Below, in pieces: positions 1 to 8,019 of a DNA stretch of 64,000 nucleotides (position 1 is the first letter of the stretch; each line of letters starts with the position of its first letter). The stretch comes from Cupriavidus taiwanensis (GTDB lineage: Bacteria > Pseudomonadota > Gammaproteobacteria > Burkholderiales > Burkholderiaceae): NCBI RefSeq assembly GCF_900249755.1, contig NZ_LT976853.1:1382613-1446612 (forward strand). The letters run 5' to 3'. The notes under the pieces were generated by a model. That model was not told where the DNA came from and searched no databases. It saw only the letters and a list, made by a program, of their open reading frames with translations. Made by a program: the position numbers and the translations under genes.

Positions 1-48
1 CGGCATACCACCGGCAGTACTTTGTGGAAGCTCCGGCCCTCACCCCGA

Positions 49-72
49 CCCTCTCCCGCAAGCGGGAGAGGG
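49..72. repeat. REP-like palindrome, copy 1
   Basis: Two 11-base arms, CCCTCTCCCGC and its exact complement, flank an AA loop. To the left lies GGCCCTCACCCCGA, a flank shared with the copy near 18577. The element lies just beyond the 3' end of the minus-strand kinase gene. There is no T tract, so termination is possible but not shown. At least six copies occur in the window, all intergenic. Confidence 0.85.
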
Positions 73-91
73 AGTACCCAGGCGGCAGGCC

Positions 92-1168
92 TCAGCCCTT
101 CGCCTTCTTCGCATACTCCCACCCCATCTCAGCCATCGGCCGCGCGCGCTTGCCGGCGTCGGTGGCCTGCGCCGACGACGCGGTGCCGTCGACCACGCGC
201 TTCATGATCCCCTGCAGGATGCCGGCGATGCGGAACATGCTGAAGGCCAGGTAGAAGTTCCAGTCGCCGGTGATGGGGCGGCCGGTGCGCTGCTCGTACT
301 GGCGGCGGTAGCTGGCTTCGTCGGGGATGCCGAGCGCGGCGAAGTCGAGGCCGGCGATGCCGCGGAACTGGCCGGGGGCGATATGCCAGCTCATGCAGTG
401 GTAGCTGAAGTCGGCCATCGGGTGGCCCAGCGTGGACAGCTCCCAGTCCAGCACCGCCAGCACGCGCGGCTCGGTCGGGTGGAACATCAGGTTGTCGAGC
501 CGGTAGTCGCCATGCACGATCGAGGTCAGGTCGGCGTCTTGCTGCGGGATATGCTGCGGTAGCCAGTCCATCAGCGAGTCCATGGCCGGAATCGATTCGG
601 TCTCAGACAGCTTGTACTGCTTGGTCCAGCGCTCGATCTGGCGCTGGAAGTAGTTGCCGGGCTTGCCGTAGTCGCCCAGGCCGATGGCGTTGTAGTCGAC
701 CGAGTGCAGCGCGGCGATGACGCGGTTCATCTCGTCGTAGATGGCGCTGCGCTCGGCGGTGGCCATGCCTGGCAGCGACTGGTCCCACAGCACGCGCCCG
801 GCGACGAATTCCATGATGTAGAAGGCGCGCCCGATCACGGCTTCGTCCTCGCACAGCGCGTACATGCGCGCCACCGGCACGTCGGTGCCGGCCAGCGCGG
901 CCATCACGCGGTATTCGCGCTCGATCGCATGCGCCGACGGCAGCAGCTTGCTCTTGGGGCCGGGCTTGGCGCGCATGACATAGGTCTGTCCCGGCGTGAT
1001 CAGCTTGAAGGTGGGGTTCGACTGGCCGCCCTTGAACTGCTCCACGGTCAGCGGGCCGGCGAAGCCGTCCACGTGCTGGCGCATCCAGGCTTCCAGCGCG
1101 TCGGTGTCGAAACGCTGCTGGTCGGCCACCGGGCGCGTGCCCTCGAAGTGCGATACGTTGCTCGTCAT
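92..1168 (-). CDS. APH-family phosphotransferase (acyl-CoA-linked kinase)
   Basis: The 358-residue product has the aminoglycoside phosphotransferase/choline kinase fold. A nucleotide-site Lys lies near residue 68 (VMRAK), the catalytic loop HGDYRLDN is at 219-226, and the metal-binding DWE is at 241-243. Homologues of this length in Burkholderiales sit next to acyl-CoA dehydrogenase or beta-oxidation genes and resemble the N-terminal kinase domain of eukaryotic ACAD10/11, which phosphorylates 4-hydroxyacyl-CoAs. That substrate is inference here. It is the last gene of a minus-strand run behind hydroxyacyl-CoA dehydrogenase, enoyl-CoA hydratase and a phosphatase (58-base gap), so kinase and phosphatase may act on the same class of compound. 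An antibiotic-resistance role is unlikely in this context. Confidence 0.85.
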   Translation of the reverse strand: MTSNVSHFEGTRPVADQQRFDTDALEAWMRQHVDGFAGPLTVEQFKGGQSNPTFKLITPGQTYVMRAKPGPKSKLLPSAHAIEREYRVMAALAGTDVPVARMYALCEDEAVIGRAFYIMEFVAGRVLWDQSLPGMATAERSAIYDEMNRVIAALHSVDYNAIGLGDYGKPGNYFQRQIERWTKQYKLSETESIPAMDSLMDWLPQHIPQQDADLTSIVHGDYRLDNLMFHPTEPRVLAVLDWELSTLGHPMADFSYHCMSWHIAPGQFRGIAGLDFAALGIPDEASYRRQYEQRTGRPITGDWNFYLAFSMFRIAGILQGIMKRVVDGTASSAQATDAGKRARPMAEMGWEYAKKAKG

Positions 1169-1226
1169 GCTGTCTCCGTTGGTTTTCTGTTCGGGGTTCG
1201 ATGAGGGGAATCCAGCGCCGGCAACG

Positions 1227-1955
1227 TCAGCCGGGTTGCTGGCGTCCCCGCAAATACTGGTGCAGCAGCACTTCCATGGTGGTGTGGCGCGTGCCGCTGT
1301 GCACGGGCGTGGGCGGCGAGAAGTTGGTCATGCGCACGACCCAGTCGAGCGGGCCGTCGCCCATGTCGAGCACGTTGATGCAGCCGGCGGTCTGCAGCAG
1401 CGAGCCGAAGAACACGCGCCGCCCGCAGGTGATGGCCTGCGACAGGATGGCACGGTTGGTGCCGCCGTGCAGCACCATCAGCACGGTATCCCAGTCGGGG
1501 TCGTCGCGCAGTCGCGCCAGCGCGGGCAGCACGCGGTCGAGGAAGGCGCCGATGGTCTCGCCGTTGAGAAAGCGCTTGTCTTCGGGCACCTCGCCTTCGA
1601 AGGCGCCGACGAAGGCGTCGCGCAGGTCTTCGCTGGCAATCGCGGCGAGGTCGCCGCCGCGGATTTCCTGCAGTGCCGGCCAGACTTCGGGGACCATGCC
1701 GTCCATCCCGGGCAGTTCGGCCAGCACGCGTTCCGCGGTCTCGACCGTGCGCGGCAGGCCGCTGACGATGACGCGGTCGAAGCGGATCTGCTCCGCGGCA
1801 AAGGCACGGCCGGCGGCGCTGGCCTGCATGCGGCCGGTCTCGTTCAGCGGCACCAGCTCGGGCAGGGCGGTGCGGCGCCCGTCGTCGTCGAAGTAGGACA
1901 CGGCACCATGCCGCATCAGGTAGATGCGGCGACGCGAGGACGGCGGCAGTTCCAT
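1227..1955 (-). CDS. histidine phosphatase family protein
   Basis: The product is 242 residues. The phosphoglycerate-mutase-like signature RHG is at 15-17 (IYLMRHGAVS), followed by the substrate-contacting SGLPRTVETAE and, near the C-terminus, the second catalytic histidine in LMVLHGGTNRAIL. I chose this start because it is preceded by a good ribosome site (AAGGAG, about 6 bases upstream) and places RHG at the usual distance from the N-terminus; a longer open frame upstream overlaps the enoyl-CoA hydratase gene. It sits between that gene (97-base gap holding two palindromes) and the APH-type kinase. The substrate is unknown. Confidence 0.85.
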   Translation of the reverse strand: MELPPSSRRRIYLMRHGAVSYFDDDGRRTALPELVPLNETGRMQASAAGRAFAAEQIRFDRVIVSGLPRTVETAERVLAELPGMDGMVPEVWPALQEIRGGDLAAIASEDLRDAFVGAFEGEVPEDKRFLNGETIGAFLDRVLPALARLRDDPDWDTVLMVLHGGTNRAILSQAITCGRRVFFGSLLQTAGCINVLDMGDGPLDWVVRMTNFSPPTPVHSGTRHTTMEVLLHQYLRGRQQPG

Positions 1956-2013
1956 GCGTGGTCTCCTTGCTTTGTGGCGGCATGCCCGTCTGTCGCGGGC
2001 TGGCCGTGGGGGT

Positions 2014-2054
2014 GATCCGCGCGCGGATCCGTTGCCATGATCCGCGAGCGGATC
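2014..2054. promoter_or_regulatory. twin 16-bp palindromes (candidate operator)
   Basis: GATCCGCGCGCGGATC at 2014-2029 is a perfect 16-base palindrome. A near-copy, GATCCGCGAGCGGATC, lies at 2039-2054, 25 bases further on, and differs by one central base. The second overlaps the stop codon of the enoyl-CoA hydratase gene, and both precede the histidine phosphatase gene by under 100 bases. Such a pair could be a two-site operator or an RNA-level hairpin pair. No regulator is identified. Confidence 0.45.
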
Positions 2055-2832
2055 AGCGGTATTGCGGCTTGCGCTTCTCCAGGAAGGCGCTGATGCCTTC
2101 GCCGCCGTCGGGGTGGTGCAATGCCGCCACGAAGCTGTCGCGCTCGGCCAGCAGATGCTCGGCGCGCGACGCGGTGGCGGCATGGTTGATCAGCGCCTTG
2201 ATGCGGCCCACCGCGTGCGGCGACTGCCGCGCCAGGCCGGCCGCCAGGCGCAGCGCTTCATCCAGCGCCTGGCCCGGCTCGGTGACGCGGTTGACCAGCC
2301 CGAACTGCGCCAGCCGGCCGGCGTCGGCCGGCTTGCCTTCCATCATCAGTTCGCTGGCCAGCGGCCGCGGCAGTGCGCGCGCAATCTCGTACGAGCCGCC
2401 GCCGTCTGGCGTCAGGCCGACCGAGACGTAGGCCATCACGAACTTGGCATCGCGCGCCGCCACCACGAAATCGCAAGCCAGCACCACCGAGAAGCCCGCG
2501 CCCGCGGCCGCGCCTTCCACCGCCGCGATGATCGGCTTGGGGAAGGCGTGCAGCGACTCGATCCAGCCGTTCAGCAGCGCGATGCTGTCGGCCTGCACTT
2601 GCGGCGGCTGGCTGCGGTTGCCGAGCAGCCGGTTCAGGTTGCCGCCGGCGCAGAAGATGCCGTCGGCGCCGGTGATGACGACCGCGCGCAGCGAGTCATC
2701 GGCAGCGGCCTGGTCCAGCGCCGCTTTCGATGCCGCATAGATGTCCGGGTGCAGCGCATTGCGTGCCTCGGGGTTGGAGATGGTCAGCACCAGCGTCGAA
2801 TCGACGCGTTCGGATAGCAGCTGTGCGGGCAT
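2053..2832 (-). CDS. enoyl-CoA hydratase/isomerase family protein (PaaG-like)
   Basis: The crotonase-family protein has 259 residues. The two oxyanion-hole segments are visible: FCAGGNLNRL near residue 60 and the Gly-rich AAVEGAAAGAGFSVVLACDF near 105. In the next segment, AKFVMAYVSVGLTPDGGGS, the first catalytic Glu of true hydratases (usually P-E-V/I) is replaced by A-Y-V, while an Asp (PDGGGS) sits where E. coli PaaG has its catalytic Asp (IPDCGGTW). This favours delta3-delta2 enoyl-CoA isomerase or PaaG-type chemistry over simple hydration. It follows the hydroxyacyl-CoA dehydrogenase by 36 bases, which is consistent with one operon for ring-cleavage or fatty acyl-CoA oxidation. Confidence 0.85.
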   Translation of the reverse strand: MPAQLLSERVDSTLVLTISNPEARNALHPDIYAASKAALDQAAADDSLRAVVITGADGIFCAGGNLNRLLGNRSQPPQVQADSIALLNGWIESLHAFPKPIIAAVEGAAAGAGFSVVLACDFVVAARDAKFVMAYVSVGLTPDGGGSYEIARALPRPLASELMMEGKPADAGRLAQFGLVNRVTEPGQALDEALRLAAGLARQSPHAVGRIKALINHAATASRAEHLLAERDSFVAALHHPDGGEGISAFLEKRKPQYR

Positions 2833-2868
2833 GGGGGCGCTCTGGTTGGGTGCGGTGCTGTTGCGGGA

Positions 2869-4395
2869 TTACTGCTCTTCGGCCAGCAGCGACAGGCCCA
2901 GGCCGGCACGGCGCCACAGCCACGGGCTGGGGCGGTAGCGCATGTCGCCGGTCAGCGCTTCCATGTTGCGCAGCGTCTCCAGCACCAGCTGCGGGCCGAC
3001 CGCATCGCCGAGCGCCAGCGGGCCCTTCGGGTAGCCCAGGCCGAGGTTCACGGCCAAGTCGATGTCCGACGGCGTGGCGATGCGCTGCTGCGCGATGTCG
3101 CTGGCGATATTGATGATGCAGCAGAGCACGCGCTGCGCGACGAAGCCGGCCGAGTCGCGGATCACCGTGACCGGCACGCCGTCGCTGGCAAAGAGGCCGT
3201 GCGCGGCATCGCGCGCGGCGGCGCTGGTGGCCGGCGTGGTCATCAGCGTGCGGCGCTTGGTGGCCTCGAACGGCAGCAGCGTGTCGATGGCGACGGTGCG
3301 GGCCGGGTCCAGGCCCTGTTGCAGCGCGCTGGTGGTGGCGTCCAGGCCCAGCGGCGTGACGATGATCAGCGCGTCGGCCGACGGCTGGTTGCCGCCTTCC
3401 GGGGTCACGCCCAGCGCGCCCAGCAGCTTGGTGACCATGGCATGGCCGCGCTCGCTGGCGTGGCTGACCCAGACGCTCGACGGGCGCGCGGCCGGCGCCG
3501 CGGCGGCGGCCGGCACCTGCTTCTGGCCATCGGCGTACGAATAGAAACCAGCACCGGCCTTGCGCCCGATCAGCCCGCCGACCGCGCGGATCGCGGTGAT
3601 CGGCGACGGCCGGTAGCGCGGCTCCTGGTAGAACTGGTTGTAGATCGATTCCATCACCGGATGCGACACGTCCAGCCCGGTCAGGTCCATCAGCTCGAAC
3701 GGGCCCATGCGGAAGCCGGCCTGCTCGCGCATGATGTTGTCGATATCGGCAAACGCGGCCACGCCTTCCTGCGCCACCTTCAGCCCTTCGATATTCATGC
3801 CGCGGCCGGCGTGGTTGACGATAAAGCCCGGCATGTCCTTGCAGCGCACCGGCGTATGGCCCATGCGGCGCGACAGCGCCATTAGCGCATCGCCTACCGC
3901 AGGGTTGCCCGACAGGCCGTCGATCACCTCGACCACCTTCATCAGCGGCACCGGGTTGAAGAAGTGGTAGCCGGCGATGCGGCCCGGGTGCTTCGCGCCG
4001 ACGGCGATCGCCGTGATCGACAGCGACGACGTGTTCGAGGCGATGATGGCGTCCTCGCGCAACACGGCTTCGAGCCTGGCGACCAGGTCGCGCTTGACCT
4101 CCAGCTTCTCGACGATGGCTTCGAGCACCATGTCGCAGCCGGCCAGGTCGTCGAGCGCGCCGCAGGGCTTGACGCGGGCCAGCGTGGCCTCGGCGTCGGC
4201 GCTGCTGATCTTGCCCTTGTCGGCCAGCCTGGCGAGCGTGTCCTGCAGGTACTTGCGCGCGGCTTCCACCGCCTGCGGGTTGGCGTCGTACAGGTTGACG
4301 GTCAGGCCTGCCTGCGCGGCGATCTGCGCGATGCCCCGGCCCATGGCGCCGGTGCCGACGATACCCAGCGTATCGATGGTGAAAGTGCTCATCAT
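2869..4395 (-). CDS. 3-hydroxyacyl-CoA dehydrogenase (PaaH-like)
   Basis: The product of about 508 residues oxidises 3-hydroxyacyl-CoA to 3-ketoacyl-CoA with NAD+. The Rossmann motif GIVGTGAMGRG is at 11-21. The catalytic region has SNTSSLSIT and the active-site His in GYHFFNPVPLMKVVEV. Two 3HCDH C-terminal domains follow, the second ending near ITVLRDSAGF-like residues. This duplicated C-terminal layout and a length near 500 match the PaaH/HbdA group rather than short 280-residue 3-hydroxybutyryl-CoA dehydrogenases. Two adjacent ATGs (4395, 4392) are possible starts; the ribosome site is weak. It is the first gene of the minus-strand operon and is divergent from a glutathione S-transferase across 184 bases. 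Confidence 0.9.
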   Translation of the reverse strand: MMSTFTIDTLGIVGTGAMGRGIAQIAAQAGLTVNLYDANPQAVEAARKYLQDTLARLADKGKISSADAEATLARVKPCGALDDLAGCDMVLEAIVEKLEVKRDLVARLEAVLREDAIIASNTSSLSITAIAVGAKHPGRIAGYHFFNPVPLMKVVEVIDGLSGNPAVGDALMALSRRMGHTPVRCKDMPGFIVNHAGRGMNIEGLKVAQEGVAAFADIDNIMREQAGFRMGPFELMDLTGLDVSHPVMESIYNQFYQEPRYRPSPITAIRAVGGLIGRKAGAGFYSYADGQKQVPAAAAAPAARPSSVWVSHASERGHAMVTKLLGALGVTPEGGNQPSADALIIVTPLGLDATTSALQQGLDPARTVAIDTLLPFEATKRRTLMTTPATSAAARDAAHGLFASDGVPVTVIRDSAGFVAQRVLCCIINIASDIAQQRIATPSDIDLAVNLGLGYPKGPLALGDAVGPQLVLETLRNMEALTGDMRYRPSPWLWRRAGLGLSLLAEEQ

Positions 4396-4579
4396 TGGTC
4401 CCAAAAGTTGTGGTTAAATTAGCACGATCGTACGTTTTTTGCACCTTCCGCGACAGACCGGCGGGGCAGGCGGCGTGCGCTGATCGGCCAGCCGGTTCAC
4501 TGCAGACCCCGGATGGTCCACAATGCCCCGATCCACGCCACACGATGCGGGGACCCTTCCCATAACGGAGACAGACGAC

Positions 4580-5221
4580 ATGCTGAAGCTCTGCGGATTT
4601 GCCGCCAGCAACTACTACAACAAAGTGAAGCTGGCGCTGCTGGAAAAGAACGTGCCGTTCGAAGAAGTGCTGGCCTGGATCGGCGAGACCGACCCGGCGG
4701 CGACGCCAGCGGGCAAGGTGCCCTACATCATCACCGAATCCGGCCCGCTATGCGAGTCCGAGGCCATCGCCGAATACGTGGAAGCGGCCTATCCGCAGAC
4801 GCCGCTGCTGCCGGCGGATCCGTACCAGGCCGCCAAGGTGCGCGAGCTCGTTGTGTTCCTGGAACTCTATCTGGAGCTGACCGCGCGCGAGCTGTACCCC
4901 GAGGCCTTCTTCGGCGGCAAGGTCAGCGACGGCGTCAAGGAGCGCCAGCACAAGCTGCTGAGCCGCTATATCCCCGCCTTCGCCAAGCTGGCGAAGTTCT
5001 CCCCGTTCATCGCCGGCGACCGCTTCACGCTGGCCGATTGCGCAGCCGCGGTGCACCTGCCGCTGGTGTCGTCGTGCACCAAGATCATCTACGGCACCGA
5101 CATGCTGGCGGACCTGCCGGTCAAGGACTACCTGAAGACGCTGTCGCAGCGCGAGTCGGTGCAGAAGGTCAATGCCGACCGCAAGGCGAATACGGAGCTG
5201 ATGATGAGCCGGAGGAAGTAA
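4580..5221 (+). CDS. glutathione S-transferase family protein
   Basis: The 213-residue protein has an N-terminal thioredoxin-like domain (MLKLCGFAASNYYNKVKLAL; the usual cis-Pro/ES segment appears as KVPYIITE...LCESEAIAEYVE) and an all-helical C-terminal domain with the GST N-capping motif FTLADCAAAVHLPL near 155. I chose the start at MLKLCGF because GGAG lies about 9 bases upstream and the domain begins there. The gene faces away from the CoA operon and may help with electrophile detoxification; the substrate is unknown. Downstream are a REP-like hairpin and a terminator shared with the convergent aminotransferase. Confidence 0.88.
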   Translation: MLKLCGFAASNYYNKVKLALLEKNVPFEEVLAWIGETDPAATPAGKVPYIITESGPLCESEAIAEYVEAAYPQTPLLPADPYQAAKVRELVVFLELYLELTARELYPEAFFGGKVSDGVKERQHKLLSRYIPAFAKLAKFSPFIAGDRFTLADCAAAVHLPLVSSCTKIIYGTDMLADLPVKDYLKTLSQRESVQKVNADRKANTELMMSRRK

Positions 5222-5240
5222 GCGGTTCGATTTGCCGCAT

Positions 5241-5279
5241 GTGTGCTCCCTCTCCCGCTTGCGGGAGAGGGGAGCACAC
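5241..5279. repeat. REP-like palindrome, copy 2
   Basis: This is the longest hairpin of the family: GTGTGCTCCCTCTCCCGC (5241-5258), loop TT, then the complementary arm 5261-5279 with one extra G as a bulge. It lies 20 bases after the GST stop codon and ahead of the bidirectional terminator. Confidence 0.85.
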
Positions 5280-5304
5280 CGGCAGCTTGGGATAGTCCCC
5301 AGAT

Positions 5305-5340
5305 AAAAAAACGCCCGCGAGTTCATCGCGGGCGTTTACG
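5305..5340 (-). terminator. intrinsic terminator, bidirectional
   Basis: A 10-bp stem, ACGCCCGCGA (5311-5320) with TCGCGGGCGT (5326-5335), encloses the loop GTTCA. On the minus strand it is followed by TTTTTT, a good terminator for the aminotransferase gene that ends at 5348. On the plus strand the tail is TTACGTTT, so it probably also ends GST transcription. Confidence 0.85.
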
Positions 5341-5347
5341 TTTCACT

Positions 5348-6520
5348 TCACAGCTTCCCCAACCGCTCCAGCGCCAGCGCCAGCGTCTCTTCCTTCTTCG
5401 CAAAGCAGAAGCGCACCACGCCCGCTTCACGCGGCTGCGAGTAGAAGGCCGAGACCGGGATCGCGGCCACGCCGATCTCGCGCGTCAGCCACATGGCGAA
5501 GTCGGCCTCGCTCAGGTCAGAGATGGCGGAATAATCGACGCACTGGAAATACGTGCCGTCCGACGGCAGCAGCTTGAAGCGCGAACCGGCCAGCCCCGCG
5601 CGGAAGAAATCGCGTTTGGCCTGGTAGAACGCCGGCAGCTGCAGGTAGGGCGCGGCATCGGCCATGTAGTCGGCCAGGCCGTGCTGCACCGGCGTGTTCA
5701 CCGTGAATACGTTGAACTGGTGCACCTTGCGGAATTCCGCCATCAGCGCGGCGGGCGCGGCCACGTAGCCGACCTTCCAGCCGGTCACGTGGTAGGTCTT
5801 GCCGAAGCTGGAGATGACGAAGCTGCGCCGCGCCAGCTCCGGGTGGCGCGACACCGAGGCATGCGGCTGGCCGTCGTAGACCATATGCTCGTAGACCTCG
5901 TCCGACAGCAGCAGGATGTCGGTGCCGGCGACGATCTGCGCCAGCCGTTCCATGTCGGCCGCGCGCCAGATCGTGCCGGTGGGGTTGTGCGGCGTGTTGA
6001 TCAGGATCATGCGCGTGCGCGGCGTGATCGCGGCGGCGAGCTTGTCGAAGGGCACGCGGAAGGCGGGCGCTTCCAGCGCGACCGGCACCGCGGTGGCGCC
6101 GGCCAGCTCGATCGCGGGCAGGTAGCTGTCGTAGCACGGCTCCAGCACGATCACCTCGTCGCCCGGATGCACCGCGCACAGGATCGCGGTCAGGATGCCC
6201 TGCGTTGCGCCCGCGGTGACCGTGATCTCGGTGTCCCAGCTGTACTGGTGGTCATACAGGCTGGCGATCTTGGCGGCGATGGCCTGGCGCAGGCGCGGCA
6301 CGCCCGCCATCGGCGGGTACTGGTTATGGCCGGCGCGCATGGCGCCGGCCACCGCATCGACGATCCTGGCGTCGCAGTCGAAGTCCGGGAAGCCCTGGCC
6401 CAGGTTGACCGCGTTCTTCTCGGCGGCGAGCGCCGACATCACGGTGAAGATGGTGGTGCCGACGCCGGGCAGGCGCGAGGGCGGCGGCGTCAGGGGAGCG
6501 AGCGTGGTGTCTGCGGACAT
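5348..6520 (-). CDS. PLP-dependent aminotransferase, class I/II (methionine/kynurenine type)
   Basis: The 390-residue fold-type I aminotransferase has NTPHNPTG at 175-182, the PLP-phenol Asp in SDEVYEH (206-212) and the Schiff-base Lys241 in SSFGKTYHVTGWKVGY. The early motif VNLGQGFPDFD and the lysine region match the E. coli YbdL / kynurenine aminotransferase group, which transaminates methionine, glutamine or aromatic amino acids with 2-oxo acids. Exact substrate preference cannot be read from the sequence. The gene ends in a strong terminator and stands alone, with its promoter in the 93-base gap before the PIN-protein gene. Confidence 0.88.
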   Translation of the reverse strand: MSADTTLAPLTPPPSRLPGVGTTIFTVMSALAAEKNAVNLGQGFPDFDCDARIVDAVAGAMRAGHNQYPPMAGVPRLRQAIAAKIASLYDHQYSWDTEITVTAGATQGILTAILCAVHPGDEVIVLEPCYDSYLPAIELAGATAVPVALEAPAFRVPFDKLAAAITPRTRMILINTPHNPTGTIWRAADMERLAQIVAGTDILLLSDEVYEHMVYDGQPHASVSRHPELARRSFVISSFGKTYHVTGWKVGYVAAPAALMAEFRKVHQFNVFTVNTPVQHGLADYMADAAPYLQLPAFYQAKRDFFRAGLAGSRFKLLPSDGTYFQCVDYSAISDLSEADFAMWLTREIGVAAIPVSAFYSQPREAGVVRFCFAKKEETLALALERLGKL

Positions 6521-6613
6521 GGGGCAGGGTGTCGATGCGATGGGAACGGTTGGCGGTCAGCGTGCGGCCGCGCAGGGCAGCGCCGCGAGCCGCCATTCTA
6601 AGGCGGATCGGCC

Positions 6614-7147
6614 CTAAAGCGGATCGGCGGGCGCGTCCAGCGCGGCCAGCCAGGCGCCGAATGCCGGCGGCGTCATCACTTCCACGCCGCTGCTGCGGCG
6701 CAGCCGCGTGCGCAGCTTGAGCACGGCCTTGTCCTTCGAGACCAGGCAGGCGGCGCCGGCAAAGTGGGCCAGCTCGACGAACTTCTGGTCGTCGGTGTCC
6801 TTGCAGCGCGGCAGGCGGATCGCGTCGCAGTCGGCCTGCGGCGGCGCCGCTTCCAGGCTGGCGAGCCGGTCGACGGTGGCCAGCGCCGCGCCGATATCGA
6901 CGTCGAAGCGCGCGAATTGCGGATAGGCCAGCACCCGGCGCAGTTCCTCGCGGCAGTCGGCGCGGATCACCGGGGCGATGGTGCCGGCTTCCAGCGCGGC
7001 GCGGATCGGCTCGACGTGCGGGTCGCGGAACACCAGCAGGTCGACCCAGATATTGGAGTCCAGCACCACGCGCGGCGCGGATGTGATGCCGGCGGGGCAG
7101 TCGGCCGTGCCGGCGGGCGGGTTGGTTGCGGTGGTGTCGAGGCGCAT
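6614..7147 (-). CDS. PIN-domain protein, putative toxin without partner
   Basis: The 177-residue protein is of the COG1569 'PIN family putative toxin' type. The acidic RNase-site residues are visible: Asp30 in [12 protein letters not shown], a Glu in [14 protein letters not shown], the Asp cluster in [13 protein letters not shown], and SKDKAVL near 142. The N-terminal 25 residues are low-complexity, and the true start could be later. In VapBC pairs a small antitoxin gene normally precedes the toxin; here the upstream 50 bases lead straight into divergent yaaA and no antitoxin-sized frame is evident. It may be a solitary PIN RNase or a remnant of a toxin-antitoxin pair. Confidence 0.75.
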   Translation of the reverse strand: MRLDTTATNPPAGTADCPAGITSAPRVVLDSNIWVDLLVFRDPHVEPIRAALEAGTIAPVIRADCREELRRVLAYPQFARFDVDIGAALATVDRLASLEAAPPQADCDAIRLPRCKDTDDQKFVELAHFAGAACLVSKDKAVLKLRTRLRRSSGVEVMTPPAFGAWLAALDAPADPL

Positions 7148-7196
7148 TCGCTACAATCTGGGCTTGTTTGTCCTTGGCTACTGCCGCGATTTTGCC

Positions 7197-7982
7197 ATGC
7201 TCATCGTTTTGTCTCCCGCCAAGTCGCTGGACTACGAGACTCCCGCCCGCATCAAGACCCACACGCTGCCGCGCTTCATCGACCGTTCCGCCGCGCTGAT
7301 CGAGCGCCTGCGCCGGCTGGCGCCGCAGGACGTGGGCGCGCTGATGGACATCTCGGACAAGCTCGCGGTGCTCAACGTGACGCGCTACGCCGACTGGTCG
7401 CCAACGTTTACCGCGGCCAACAGCAAGCAGGCGGTGCTGGCCTTCAACGGCGATGTCTACGACGGCCTCGACGCCAAATCGCTGTCGGCCGAAGACCTCG
7501 GCTTCGCGCAGAAGCATCTGCGCATCCTGTCCGGCCTGTACGGCGTGCTGCGCCCGCTGGACCGGATGCAGCCCTACCGGCTGGAAATGGGCACGCGGCT
7601 GGACAACGCCGCCGGCAAGGACCTGTACGCGTTCTGGGGCGACGATGTCACGCAGATGCTCAACGCCGACATGTCCGAGCTGAAGCAGGAAGGCGCGCCG
7701 GTGCTGGTCAACCTTGCTTCGGAAGAGTATTTCAAGGTGGTGCGGCCCAAGGTGCTGCAGGCGCGCATCGTCACGCCGGTATTCGAGGACTGGAAGGGCG
7801 GCCGCTACAAGATCATTTCGTTCCACGCCAAGCGGGCCCGCGGCACCATGGCGCGCTACGCGGTGACGCACCGCGTGACCGAGCCGGACAAGCTCAAGCG
7901 CTTCGCCGAGGACGGCTATGCCTTCGACAAGGCGGCGTCGGACGCGACCCGCTGGGTGTTCCGCCGCCGCCTGGAAGACTGA
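7197..7982 (+). CDS. yaaA: peroxide stress protein YaaA (DUF328)
   Basis: The 261-residue protein starts with the family signature [16 protein letters not shown] and ends near a Lys/Arg-rich [16 protein letters not shown] block followed by FRRRLED. In E. coli YaaA lowers free iron and limits oxidative DNA damage under OxyR control; length and motifs agree. The start is set by the family N-terminus. A -10-like TACAAT lies at 7152-7157, 40 bases upstream, but no convincing -35 or OxyR site was seen. It is followed after 37 bases by a metallocarboxypeptidase gene, possibly cotranscribed. Confidence 0.93.
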   Translation: MLIVLSPAKSLDYETPARIKTHTLPRFIDRSAALIERLRRLAPQDVGALMDISDKLAVLNVTRYADWSPTFTAANSKQAVLAFNGDVYDGLDAKSLSAEDLGFAQKHLRILSGLYGVLRPLDRMQPYRLEMGTRLDNAAGKDLYAFWGDDVTQMLNADMSELKQEGAPVLVNLASEEYFKVVRPKVLQARIVTPVFEDWKGGRYKIISFHAKRARGTMARYAVTHRVTEPDKLKRFAEDGYAFDKAASDATRWVFRRRLED

Positions 7983-8019
7983 GAACGCGCCCCGCAACCA
8001 TCGCACGAGCCCGCCACCC

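Noticed and set aside
5243-6601. Plus-strand frame of 452 codons opposite the aminotransferase
   Set aside because: Begins in the REP element and terminator and has a translation rich in R, H and G; the aminotransferase on the minus strand is complete.
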